DNA of 64,000 nt. Origin: Gloeocapsa sp. PCC 7428. Its GTDB lineage: Bacteria > Cyanobacteriota > Cyanobacteriia > Cyanobacteriales > Chroococcidiopsidaceae. The DNA lies in the NCBI RefSeq assembly GCF_000317555.1, contig NC_019745.1, positions 2,108,001 through 2,172,000 on the forward strand, written 5' to 3'. The notes beneath the pieces were generated by a model. It did not search any database, was not told where the DNA came from, and was given only the letters and a program-made list of their open reading frames with translations. Position 1 is the stretch's first letter, and the number at the start of each line of letters is the position of its first letter. The position numbers and the translations under genes were made by a program. Of the stretch, positions 17,472 to 25,353 are shown piece by piece.

Positions 17472-18812
17472 TTATTGTGCCTTAACCCAAGCTTGCGCGC
17501 TCATTTGTACAGGGTCCCAAGGACTACTAAACGGAGGTGTGTAGCTGAGATCGAGTTTATTTAATTCATCCACCTTCATACCATGAAACAAAGCAGTCGC
17601 AAAAATATCAATTCGCTTAGCGACTTCTCCTTGATAATGACCTACAATTTGCGCGCCTAGTAAACGCCCAGTATGGCGATCGCCTGTCACGCGAATTCGG
17701 AGTTTGTGCGCGTGGGGATAATAAACTTTATGATCCCATGTTTCTAGCTCGACGGTAACTGCGTCTATTCCTGCACTTTGGGCTTCAGAATCGCGTAAAC
17801 CAGTCTGCGCGATCGCTAAATCAAAAACCTTCACTACTTGCGTACCCAGCGTTCCTGCAAATTCTTGATTTCCACCTACTGCGTTTTCACCAGCAATTCG
17901 CCCCTGTTTGTGTGCGGTTGTTCCTAGCGGTAGATAGGTAGATTGAGTTAAAATTCGATGCCAAGTTTCAACACAGTCGCCGGCTGCATAGATATCTGGA
18001 ACGCTTGTTTCCATTCTTCGCGTGACTTGAATCGCATCTTTGATACCGCAACTCACACCAGCGGTTTTTGCAAGTTCAGTATTCGGTTTGACTCCGACAG
18101 CCACCAACACCATATCAACAGTTGTATGATAGTTTTCGCCTTTGACTAATAACTGCGTTCCTTTCGCTTCAATTGTCTCAATTGCCACACCAGTGACAAC
18201 TGTAATATGATGACGCTGTAGTTCTTCACCAATGATTTGACCTAAAGTAGGGTCAACAGTTTTCATCACCGTTTGTGAATGTTCAATTACCGTAACAGCG
18301 ATACCTCGGTGCGTCAAAGCATCAGCCATTTCTAAGCCAATGTATCCACCGCCAATAATTGCGACGGATTGTGGTTCATAAGTAGTTAAATATTGATGAA
18401 CGGCAAAGCTATCTGCCATCGAGTGCAACAAAAAGACACCAGGAAGATCGAGTCCGGTAATTTGAGGTCGAGTTGATACCGCACCAGTGGCAATAATTAA
18501 GCGATCGTAGTTTAAATTGTGCGATCGCATTTCGCGATCAACAACGGTGATATTTTTTTGCTGCGGATTAATTGTCCGAGCCGTACAATCGAGTAACAGT
18601 TGAATACCTTCGCGTGTAATTTCCTCGGTTGTGCGATGGGCTAAGTTTCGCCAATCTGGAACTTCACCACTCAGGTAAAACGGTAATCCACAAATGCTGT
18701 AGTTCGGAAAACTATCCGCGACAACAACTGTCAAGTTAACTGTAGAATCCAACTCCCGCGCCCGCAACGCCGCACTGATACCCGCGTCGCTACCACCGAT
18801 AATAAGTATCAT
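17472..18812 (-). CDS. FAD/NAD(P) disulfide oxidoreductase, CoA-disulfide-reductase type
   Basis: A 446-residue flavoprotein. From ATG 18812 it starts MILIIGGSDAGISAALRA, the FAD-binding Rossmann motif. The segment YSICGLPFYLSGE holds the single redox Cys (near 42) typical of CoA-disulfide reductase, NADH oxidase and peroxidase. The NAD-binding motif VAIIGGGYIGLEMA is near 150, followed by a C-terminal dimerisation domain (LGAQIVGHYQGEVAKRID). It starts 10 bp after arsC on the same strand, so it is the last gene of the ars operon. A role in thiol or redox support of arsenate reduction is inference. Confidence 0.8.
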   Translation of the reverse strand: MILIIGGSDAGISAALRARELDSTVNLTVVVADSFPNYSICGLPFYLSGEVPDWRNLAHRTTEEITREGIQLLLDCTARTINPQQKNITVVDREMRSHNLNYDRLIIATGAVSTRPQITGLDLPGVFLLHSMADSFAVHQYLTTYEPQSVAIIGGGYIGLEMADALTHRGIAVTVIEHSQTVMKTVDPTLGQIIGEELQRHHITVVTGVAIETIEAKGTQLLVKGENYHTTVDMVLVAVGVKPNTELAKTAGVSCGIKDAIQVTRRMETSVPDIYAAGDCVETWHRILTQSTYLPLGTTAHKQGRIAGENAVGGNQEFAGTLGTQVVKVFDLAIAQTGLRDSEAQSAGIDAVTVELETWDHKVYYPHAHKLRIRVTGDRHTGRLLGAQIVGHYQGEVAKRIDIFATALFHGMKVDELNKLDLSYTPPFSSPWDPVQMSAQAWVKAQ

Positions 18813-18822
18813 GATTTTAGGA

Positions 18823-19236
18823 TTACTGTGCAGTAGTTTTGCTGCTGAGAGATTCAATCAGTTTTTCAACTCTTTCTTTGACTTGTTCGCGTACTTCGCG
18901 GAATTTATCGACTGATTCGCCTTCGGGATCGTCGAGTTGCCAATCTTGAAAGACTTCACGCAATACCCATGCTTCGGGTAAGTTGACTCCGCAGCCGCAT
19001 AAGGAAATGACTGCATCGTAATCTTCGGGATTAAAATCGCTTAAAGGTTTCGATGTCTGATTGCTAATATCAATGCCAACTTCTGACATGACTTCTACCG
19101 TTGTCGGATCGACAGCACTTGCTTCTAATCCCGAACTTGTAACAGCGATTTTACCTTCTCCGAGTGTACGCGCAAAGCCTTCTGCCATTTGCGAACGGCG
19201 TGAGTTTTTCTTGCATACAAACATGACTTTTTTCAT
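18823..19236 (-). CDS. arsC: Arsenate reductase, Synechocystis type
   Basis: A 137-residue low-molecular-weight phosphatase-fold ArsC that reduces arsenate to arsenite. The P-loop CX5R is CKKNSRR from Cys8. The resolving cysteines are Cys80 and Cys82 (SLCGCGVNLP). These three positions match the Cys8/Cys80/Cys82 mechanism described for Synechocystis ArsC, which uses glutathione/glutaredoxin. Position 13, often Cys, is Arg here. It lies in the ars operon between arsH and the flavoprotein. Confidence 0.92.
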   Translation of the reverse strand: MKKVMFVCKKNSRRSQMAEGFARTLGEGKIAVTSSGLEASAVDPTTVEVMSEVGIDISNQTSKPLSDFNPEDYDAVISLCGCGVNLPEAWVLREVFQDWQLDDPEGESVDKFREVREQVKERVEKLIESLSSKTTAQ

Positions 19237-19272
19237 AATGTGATCCTGGTTGAGTTGTTAGATTTTTAAAAC

Positions 19273-19355
19273 GAACCACAGAGGCGCAGAGAACACAGAG
19301 GTAACAGTTAGAGAGATTTGGCTCAAAGTCCCCACATATGGGGGATTTAGGGGGC
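19273..19355. repeat. ACAGAG-type and CCCCCATATGGGGG-type spacer repeats
   Basis: AACCACAGAGGCGCAGAGAA and following ACACAGAGG belong to a family also seen at 21255-21297 and 56630-56666. Next to it lies tccccacaTATGggggatttaggggg, a palindromic family seen again at 50012-50095. These fill the arsC-arsH spacer. Confidence 0.65.
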
Positions 19356-19362
19356 GAGAATT

Positions 19363-20019
19363 TTACTGGTTAACTTCTAAAGCACTATTAGCAATTTGAA
19401 TAACTTCTTTTGCTGCTTTTTCTTTGCGTTCACTGTATCTATCTGTGAGATGATCAACTTGATCGCGAAGTAGTAGCGTGAATTTATAGAGTTCTTCCAT
19501 GACATCAATAACGCGATCTCGATATGGTGAATCTTTCATTGTTCCGTCATCGTCGAACTCTTGATACGCTTTTGCTACTGAAGACTGATTGGGAATCGTA
19601 AACATCCGCATCCATCGCCCTAAGATGCGTAGTGTATTGACTGCGTTAAATGACTGCGAACCACCGCTAACTTGCATCACGGCTAAAGTTCTACCTTGCG
19701 TTGGTCTAACTGCGCCTAAACTGAGAGGAATCCAGTCAATTTGATTCTTCATGATGCCGCTGATATTACCGTGCATTTCAGGGCTTGACCAAACTTGTCC
19801 TTCTGACCATAAACTTAATTCTCGCAGTTCTTGGACTTTAGGATGTGTATCGGGGACGCTGGCGTAAATTGGTAGATCGCGCGGATCGAAAAAACGCACT
19901 TCTGCACCAAAGTCCTCAATAATTCTCGCGGCTTCTTCTGCGAGTAAACGACTGTAAGAGCAATCGCGTAAAGAACCATACAAAAATAAAATGCGTGGTT
20001 TGTGGTTAAATGTTGGCAT
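19363..20019 (-). CDS. arsH: ArsH, NADPH-dependent FMN reductase (organoarsenical oxidase family)
   Basis: A 218-residue flavodoxin-like protein. The FMN phosphate-binding segment [14 protein letters not shown] is at residues 13-26; [22 protein letters not shown] is the family signature region near 77-98 (position given, core WSSPEMHGN). ArsH enzymes oxidise trivalent organoarsenicals and reduce metals or quinones with NADPH. It sits between acr3 and arsC in the same orientation. Confidence 0.92.
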   Translation of the reverse strand: MPTFNHKPRILFLYGSLRDCSYSRLLAEEAARIIEDFGAEVRFFDPRDLPIYASVPDTHPKVQELRELSLWSEGQVWSSPEMHGNISGIMKNQIDWIPLSLGAVRPTQGRTLAVMQVSGGSQSFNAVNTLRILGRWMRMFTIPNQSSVAKAYQEFDDDGTMKDSPYRDRVIDVMEELYKFTLLLRDQVDHLTDRYSERKEKAAKEVIQIANSALEVNQ

Positions 20020-20089
20020 CCTTGGTAACTAGTAATTGGTAATTGGTAATTGGTGATTGTTATTTTCTAAGTACCTGTGAATTACGTAA

Positions 20090-21244
20090 TTACTTGTAAG
20101 CACTCACACAACGCGGATCTCTCAAAGTTGCTTTTTCGGGTTCTCTGGGGAACCAGGCGGCGGTTCGCTTACACACTTCAACTAACATCAGCATCACGGG
20201 AACTTCGATTAAAACACCAACGACTGTCGCGAGGGCTGCACCTGAATTTAAACCGAAAAGTGTCACGGCTGTAGCAATAGCAACTTCAAAATGATTACTC
20301 GCACCAATTAACGCCGCTGGTGCTGAATCTTCGTAAGACAAATTCATTTTTAAAGCTAGGACATACGTAATCAAGAAAATGAAATTTGTCTGAATAAATA
20401 ACGGAACAGCAATTAACAAAATGTGCAAAGGATTTCTGACAATCAAATCGCCTTTGAAGGAAAACAACAGCACTAAAGTAACGAGTAACGCCGTAATCGC
20501 AATCGGACTTAAATATTTGAGAAACTTACGCTCAAACCACTCTCTACCTTTATGTTTAAAAATACAGTGGCGGCTGTACATTCCCGCGATCAAAGGTAAA
20601 CCGACGTAAATAAGTACCGATAAAACAATTGTTTGCCAAGGTACAGTTAAATCATTCGCTGCAAGTAACCATCGCCCCAAAGGTGCGTATAAAAACAGCA
20701 TTGCTAGCGAATTTACCGCTACCATTACTAAAGTATGTCCTTGATTGCCGTAGGATAAATATCCCCACATCAGCACCATGGCTGTACATGGTGCAATTCC
20801 GAGTAGAATTGTTCCAGCAATGTAAGAATTTGCTAGTGTCACTTCGACACCGCGAATGAGTTCTGTACCGCTAAGAAAATTTCGGAATAACCACCCTAAG
20901 AAAAACTGGGCAAATGCTACCATTGTGAACGGTTTAATTAACCAATTCACTACTAAAGTAAGAAGGACAGGCTTAGGTGCACGAATTGCATTTTTTGCTT
21001 GAGTAAAGTCAATCTTTACCATGATCGGATACATCATGAAAAAGAGACATATCGCGATCGGAATTGACACTTGATACACGCTCATTGCATCTAATGCAAC
21101 CGCAACCCCAGGAAATAATCTACCGAGTAAAATTCCTGCAATAATACACAAGAATACCCAAACAGTAAGGTATTTTTCAAAAAAACTGAGATTGCTACCA
21201 GCTTTAACCGCAACTCGATTTGCTTGAGGATTCTTTGTACTCAT
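20090..21244 (-). CDS. acr3: ACR3-family arsenite efflux permease
   Basis: A 384-residue membrane protein with about ten transmembrane segments. The hallmark [19 protein letters not shown] near residue 150 carries the conserved membrane Cys needed for arsenite transport in characterised ACR3 proteins. It exports arsenite, the product of ArsC. A GGTAATTGGTAATT heptamer array lies just after the arsH start (20033-20059) and an ACAGAG repeat lies just upstream (21255-21297), so translation of downstream genes is not closely coupled. Confidence 0.93.
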   Translation of the reverse strand: MSTKNPQANRVAVKAGSNLSFFEKYLTVWVFLCIIAGILLGRLFPGVAVALDAMSVYQVSIPIAICLFFMMYPIMVKIDFTQAKNAIRAPKPVLLTLVVNWLIKPFTMVAFAQFFLGWLFRNFLSGTELIRGVEVTLANSYIAGTILLGIAPCTAMVLMWGYLSYGNQGHTLVMVAVNSLAMLFLYAPLGRWLLAANDLTVPWQTIVLSVLIYVGLPLIAGMYSRHCIFKHKGREWFERKFLKYLSPIAITALLVTLVLLFSFKGDLIVRNPLHILLIAVPLFIQTNFIFLITYVLALKMNLSYEDSAPAALIGASNHFEVAIATAVTLFGLNSGAALATVVGVLIEVPVMLMLVEVCKRTAAWFPREPEKATLRDPRCVSAYK

Positions 21245-21374
21245 TAGACTACTCTATTTTGAACGAACCACAGAGACGCTGAGAACGCAGAGGTAAGAGA
21301 TAAGGAGAGACTCTCAGTTGAAAATAATATTTATGACCGATTACCAATGACCTATTACCTATTACGTTGAATAA

Positions 21375-22430
21375 CTAAAATTTCGCTTGTCTACGCAATA
21401 ATTCGCTAATTGTGATGTTGAGTTCTGCTTCTCCCTCGAATACTGTTCCAACTTTTCCGGTGTAGAAATGTCTTTCGTTTAAGTCGTAAGCTTCTTCGGG
21501 TAAGGGTACGTAGCCTACTGAACTTACTAATGTTGGGGCTTGTTTATTGTAGAAATTGACAAATTCTTTGACTGCGGGTTTCTTCTGGGCGTATTGTGCA
21601 TTAACGTAGATGAATAAAGGACGCGACAGCGGTTGATATTCGTTGTTTTCTACGGTTTGACGTGAGGGTATCACCGCACCTTCGCCGTTATCAACTGCTA
21701 GGGCTTTTAATTTATTTTGATTTTCTTCTAAGTAGGAAAAACCGAAGTAACCTAGAGCATTAGGATCTTTGCTGATTCCTTCGACTAAAACATTGTCGTC
21801 TTCACTCGCCACATAGTCGTTGCGGCTAGCTCTTGTTTCACCGACTACCGCTTCAGTAAAGTAATCAAATGTACCCGATTGTTTACCTGCACCATACAAT
21901 TTTAATGGGCGATCGGGCCATGCAGCGCGTACTTGGTTCCAGCGGGTAATCTTACCCTCTGCGGCTGGTTCCCATATTCTTTTTAATTCAGCAACAGTAA
22001 TTTCTTGCGCCCAATTGTTTTGTGGATGTACAGCTACTGTTAATGCATCAAAGGCGACGGGAAGTTCAATGTATCTGACAGAATTCTTATTGCAGGCTTC
22101 CATCTCTGCGGTTAAGATGGGACGCGAAGCGCCAGTGACATCGATTTCTCCAGCACAGAACTTTTTAAATCCGCCACTTGTTCCGGAAAAATCAACCGAA
22201 ATTTGCGCTTGATCGCCTTGAGTCGATTGAAATTCTTTGGCTACAGCTTGTGTAATCGGATAAACCGTACTCGATCCATCAACTCTGACTGATGTATCTG
22301 TGGTATTTGTTGCTGCGGTTAGCTGTGGTGATTGTTGTGTTTGAGTTGAAGAGTTGGGTGTTGTTGTACAACCGACTGTCAAAGCTAGCGCCCCAAGCGC
22401 GATCGCCAATTCTTTATGTGTGACGTTCAT
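21375..22430 (-). CDS. pstS: PstS-family phosphate-binding lipoprotein within the ars operon
   Basis: A 351-residue periplasmic binding protein. ATG 22430 is preceded by GAGGT. The N-terminus has a lipoprotein signal ending ALALTVGC. The mature part begins VRVDGSSTVYPITQAVAKEF, and FSGTSGGFKKFCAGEID plus GAGKQSGTFDYF are phosphate-binding loops of the PstS/SphX group. It is the first gene after the ArsR-type operator and promoter at 22475-22497, so arsenic rather than phosphate probably controls it. It may secure phosphate, or discriminate phosphate from arsenate, during arsenate stress; no pstCAB genes are nearby. Confidence 0.88.
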   Translation of the reverse strand: MNVTHKELAIALGALALTVGCTTTPNSSTQTQQSPQLTAATNTTDTSVRVDGSSTVYPITQAVAKEFQSTQGDQAQISVDFSGTSGGFKKFCAGEIDVTGASRPILTAEMEACNKNSVRYIELPVAFDALTVAVHPQNNWAQEITVAELKRIWEPAAEGKITRWNQVRAAWPDRPLKLYGAGKQSGTFDYFTEAVVGETRASRNDYVASEDDNVLVEGISKDPNALGYFGFSYLEENQNKLKALAVDNGEGAVIPSRQTVENNEYQPLSRPLFIYVNAQYAQKKPAVKEFVNFYNKQAPTLVSSVGYVPLPEEAYDLNERHFYTGKVGTVFEGEAELNITISELLRRQAKF

Positions 22431-22474
22431 TGACCTCACCTAGATGGCAGGTATTAAGAGTATATCTCTATCAT

Positions 22475-22497
22475 TTCAAAAAAAATTGATTTGTCAA
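22475..22497 (-). promoter_or_regulatory. Predicted ArsR operator overlapping a promoter
   Basis: On the minus strand a perfect -35 TTGACA (22497-22492) is followed by the inverted repeat ATCAA-N6-TTGAA (22490-22475), then ATGATA at a 17-bp spacer as a possible -10. ATCAA-N6-TTGAT is the usual ArsR-family operator form. The repeat sits in the promoter spacer, where a bound repressor would block transcription of pstS-acr3-arsH-arsC. Confidence 0.65.
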
Positions 22498-22546
22498 GCA
22501 AAAAGATTCCACAAAGTAGAAACAAACGAGTTTGAGATTTATAAAA

Positions 22547-22861
22547 CTAATCTGGACACGAACGACTCGGCATAATCGCACTAAAGCGCCGGAATTCGGC
22601 TAAATATTGCTCTAACATAACGAATTGCGGTAAATTCAAGCTGTAGTATATCCAACGTCCCTCTTGACGCGATCGCACTAAACCTGCTTCTTTTAATGTC
22701 TTGAGGTGGAAAGACAGTTTTGATTGCGTCACGCCTAAAGCATCGCACAATTCGCACACGCATAACTCGCGATCGCGCAATAGTTCAATAACGTTAATCC
22801 GGATAGCATCGGATAAAGCATGAAAGCCTAAAAAAACTGAGTCTGGAGATGTAACTTGCAT
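22547..22861 (-). CDS. arsR: ArsR-family arsenite-responsive repressor
   Basis: A 104-residue winged-helix repressor. ELCVCELC (near residues 32-39) is the classical arsenite-binding Cys motif in the recognition-helix region. TQSKLSFHLKTLKEAGLV is the DNA-binding helix-turn-helix. Arsenite binding releases such proteins from DNA. I chose ATG 22861 over a TTG one codon upstream. It lies at the head of the ars genes with its own operator-like repeat over the start codon. Confidence 0.93.
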   Translation of the reverse strand: MQVTSPDSVFLGFHALSDAIRINVIELLRDRELCVCELCDALGVTQSKLSFHLKTLKEAGLVRSRQEGRWIYYSLNLPQFVMLEQYLAEFRRFSAIMPSRSCPD

Positions 22862-22875
22862 CAACTTAAATTGAA
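22860..22875 (-). promoter_or_regulatory. Predicted second ArsR operator over the arsR start
   Basis: ATCAA at 22860-22864, six bases, TTGAA at 22871-22875: the same ATCAA-N6-TTGAA pattern as at 22475-22490. It overlaps the arsR initiation codon, consistent with autoregulation. Confidence 0.5.
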
Positions 22876-22918
22876 ATGTAACAAAACGATGTTTAAATGG
22901 TAGGCGATCGCCAAAATG

Positions 22919-23359
22919 TTAGAGATGCTTATTGAAGGCGAGGGAAGTTTTGATGTAGCTGTACCCCATCTTTTTGTAGAAAATGTGTGCCTGCTTGCGG
23001 ATAATATTCGAGCGGAGATACACACTTTCGCACCCTTGCTGACTTGCCCACTGTTCTATTTGTAACAATAATTGCCGACCGATACCACTACCACGATATC
23101 TTTCATCAACAACTAAACCACCAATTTCGGCGTGTAAGTTTGTTTGTAGAAGTAGACATAGGTGGGCGTGAATCCAGCCCACGACACCAATACCAGAAAT
23201 CTCTGCGACATAAACAGCATGATTCGCGGAGTGCATTTGTGCTAAACGCTGTCGTACAGCACTCGTAGTTGTGGGATAACCCAACTGGTGAGATAGGTTT
23301 GCGATCTCATCTGCATCCTGGGCGATCGCTTGTCTAATCGTGTAATTACTGTTACTCAA
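22919..23359 (-). CDS. GNAT-family N-acetyltransferase
   Basis: A 146-residue single-domain GNAT enzyme. The acetyl-CoA loop RYRGSGIGRQLL is near residue 88, with motif B-like HIFYKKMGYSY near the C-terminus. It lies 58 bp upstream of arsR on the same strand. Some ars islands carry GNAT enzymes (ArsN) that acetylate arsenic-containing amino acids, but nothing in this sequence shows that specificity. It could equally be an unrelated amine acetyltransferase. Confidence 0.78.
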   Translation of the reverse strand: MSNSNYTIRQAIAQDADEIANLSHQLGYPTTTSAVRQRLAQMHSANHAVYVAEISGIGVVGWIHAHLCLLLQTNLHAEIGGLVVDERYRGSGIGRQLLLQIEQWASQQGCESVYLRSNIIRKQAHIFYKKMGYSYIKTSLAFNKHL

Positions 23360-23411
23360 CGTTGCATTATTTGCAATATGTTATTTAACCTTTAAATCAT
23401 AACTACGCCCT

Positions 23412-23470
23412 AACGAATAGAATTCGTGGCTACACAAACGAAGTTTGCCTTCGCAGACTCATCTTAGTTT
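23412..23470. repeat. Diverged interspersed repeat
   Basis: Contains GAATAGAATTC, tggctacacaaacgaag and the palindrome TTTGCCTTCGCAGACTC. It is the same module order as the left half of the 33164-33330 repeat (gaataaattcgc, gctatataaa, aagtcc hairpin). It sits in the divergent spacer between the GNAT and TVP38 genes. Confidence 0.45.
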
Positions 23471-23512
23471 AGTTTATGAAGGTGGGATATCGAAGCAAGT
23501 TTAGAAGCACAA

Positions 23513-24160
23513 ATGACAAAACGCAATTTTATTAAAATCGTACAACTGAGTTTGATTGTCTTACTCGTTGCTGTAGGAATCTGGTTTGTCAATCGTGTTG
23601 GGATTGAACAAGTAAGAGCAAATGTCGATCAGCTTGGTGTTTGGGCACCGTTAGCAGTTATATCCTTGCGGATGGTCAGCGTCGTGATTCCAGCACTACC
23701 AAGCACCGCTTACTCGATTTTATCAGGAGTGCTGTTTGGTTTTGCTCAGGGAATTGTCGTAATTGCGATCGCTGATTTGATTGCGTGTAACCTCAACTTT
23801 TACATCGCCAAACGCTATGGACGTAGTTTGGTGCAAAAGTTTGTCGGGCAAAGGTTTATAAGCAGAGTTGATTCTCTTAGCCAAAAGTATTTAGAACGCA
23901 ACATTTTTCTGGTTACGGGATTTTTGATGACAGGGTTATTTGACTTTGTTGCTTATGCTGTTGGACTCACGCAAATGAAATGGCGTAGTTTTATACTAGC
24001 GCTAATTCTCGGTATCGCAATTTCCACGCCGCCCATCGTCGCGCTTGGTGCAGGTGTTTTTGAAGGCGGGAGAATTTTACTTGTGGGTGCGATGTTAGGA
24101 ATCTTTGCGCTGGCAATGTTAACAGGATGGTTAAGTCGGAAGAAAGTGGCTAGTGATTAG
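23513..24160 (+). CDS. TVP38/TMEM64 (VTT domain) membrane protein
   Basis: A 215-residue protein with an N-terminal transmembrane helix (IVQLSLIVLLVAVGIWFV) and several more segments. The VTT/SNARE-associated domain signature is GVLFGFAQGIVVIAIADLIA (residues 72-91) with an RFISRVD-type motif after the amphipathic part. The DedA/TVP38 superfamily is linked to lipid scrambling and envelope homeostasis; the exact role is unknown. It is divergent from the ars cluster and not clearly part of it. Confidence 0.78.
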   Translation: MTKRNFIKIVQLSLIVLLVAVGIWFVNRVGIEQVRANVDQLGVWAPLAVISLRMVSVVIPALPSTAYSILSGVLFGFAQGIVVIAIADLIACNLNFYIAKRYGRSLVQKFVGQRFISRVDSLSQKYLERNIFLVTGFLMTGLFDFVAYAVGLTQMKWRSFILALILGIAISTPPIVALGAGVFEGGRILLVGAMLGIFALAMLTGWLSRKKVASD

Positions 24161-24250
24161 TGGCGCTTTGGCTAGCTACGCTTAATTTACCTTGCTAGGT
24201 ATGCGATAATTTTAGGAATTATTTGCAATAGTTGATAGCGCCTCTTTGCC

Positions 24251-25210
24251 ATGATGATGATTTCAAAAGAAGCTTACTGGGAATTGTTTGAAGAAACGGC
24301 AGAGCAAGCGCACGTTGATGATATCACTTATCAGTTTCCACCGCAGCTAGGACAAGGTTATTGTCGTAGTATTAATCTGCGCGATGGATTGGAATTAGCG
24401 ATCGCTAAATATCAACTCTATGATGACATTGTTTTAGAAATGCCTGAGCGATCGCACCCGATCGAGTATACATTCCTGCTTTCGGGAGCGGAACAATGTG
24501 ACGAGCAATTCATGCGTGCTGGACATTATAGCCTGTATAGTAGTGGCATAGCACCCAAAGAAAAGCCACAATCTTTTGCTAATCAACTTATTTTTGCGAT
24601 AAATGTTCACATTAAGCCGGAGTTATTCACCGCATTTTGGCACACTGAGGCGGAATATAGATTGCTAACTCAGCAATTGATCCGCAATGACAAAAAATAC
24701 AAGTTCTATTCTGGACGCACAACAATTGCAATGCAAACAGCAATTCAGCAAATTCTCCAGTGTCCTTATCAATCATTAACCAAACGGATGTATCTCGAAA
24801 GCAAAGTTTGGGAACTGATGGCGTTGTTAATTCACGATCTAGAACACCCGCGCAATCTGTCTTATACTCCGCTCAAACCTGATGATATCGATCGGATTTA
24901 CTATGCCAAAGAGATTTTACTGCAACAGCTAGACAATCCAATGTCATTAATTGAGTTAGCGCGACAAGTTGGTTTAAATGACTGTACGCTCAAACGTGGC
25001 TTTCGTCAGGTATTTGGTAAAACTGTATTCGGCTATCTCCATGACTACCGCCTCGAACAAGCGCGTCAGCTACTCGAACAACGTCGCCTGAATGTTTCTG
25101 AAATTGCTCGCAGCGTTGGTTTTGCTAACCGCAGTTACTTCGCATCTGCCTTTAGAAAGAAATTTGGAGTAAATCCGAGAGATTATCTTACACAAAAAAA
25201 TTCCGCCTAG
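24251..25210 (+). CDS. AraC-family regulator, PchR-like, of the siderophore locus
   Basis: A 319-residue transcription factor. The N-terminal 200 residues resemble the PchR-type sensing domain. The C-terminal two-helix-turn-helix AraC domain has LIELARQVGLNDCTLKRGF (about 236-254) and VSEIARSVGFANRSYFASAF. PchR relatives activate siderophore genes when iron-siderophore is sensed. TonB receptor gene 1 follows in the same direction; a 21-bp direct repeat begins within the last codons of this gene and is repeated before receptor 2, making it the likely regulator of both. Confidence 0.85.
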   Translation: MMMISKEAYWELFEETAEQAHVDDITYQFPPQLGQGYCRSINLRDGLELAIAKYQLYDDIVLEMPERSHPIEYTFLLSGAEQCDEQFMRAGHYSLYSSGIAPKEKPQSFANQLIFAINVHIKPELFTAFWHTEAEYRLLTQQLIRNDKKYKFYSGRTTIAMQTAIQQILQCPYQSLTKRMYLESKVWELMALLIHDLEHPRNLSYTPLKPDDIDRIYYAKEILLQQLDNPMSLIELARQVGLNDCTLKRGFRQVFGKTVFGYLHDYRLEQARQLLEQRRLNVSEIARSVGFANRSYFASAFRKKFGVNPRDYLTQKNSA

Positions 25211-25239
25211 CGTTCAAAAAATTCCCGCTAGTAGTCAAA
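25201..25239 (+). promoter_or_regulatory. 21-bp direct repeat, predicted AraC-type operator, receptor 1
   Basis: TTCCGCCTAGCGTTCAAA at 25201-25218 and TTCCCGCTAGTAGTCAAA at 25222-25239 recur with a 21-bp period, the geometry of AraC-family half-sites on one DNA face. The first half-site overlaps the regulator's stop codon. The same pair is conserved at 29325-29363. Confidence 0.6.
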
Positions 25240-25353
25240 GCGATCGCCAATAGCACCATAATTTCCCTTAAACTTCTTTTGAAAAAGTTTAGCAACAGAA
25301 AAAGTACTAGGGTATTGAGCCTAGTTCTCAGTCTTTAACTGGTGTGTGGAGTG

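Noticed and set aside
22919-23359. Naming the GNAT gene arsN
   Set aside because: Position near arsR is suggestive, but no residue specific to arsenic-compound acetyltransferases can be identified.
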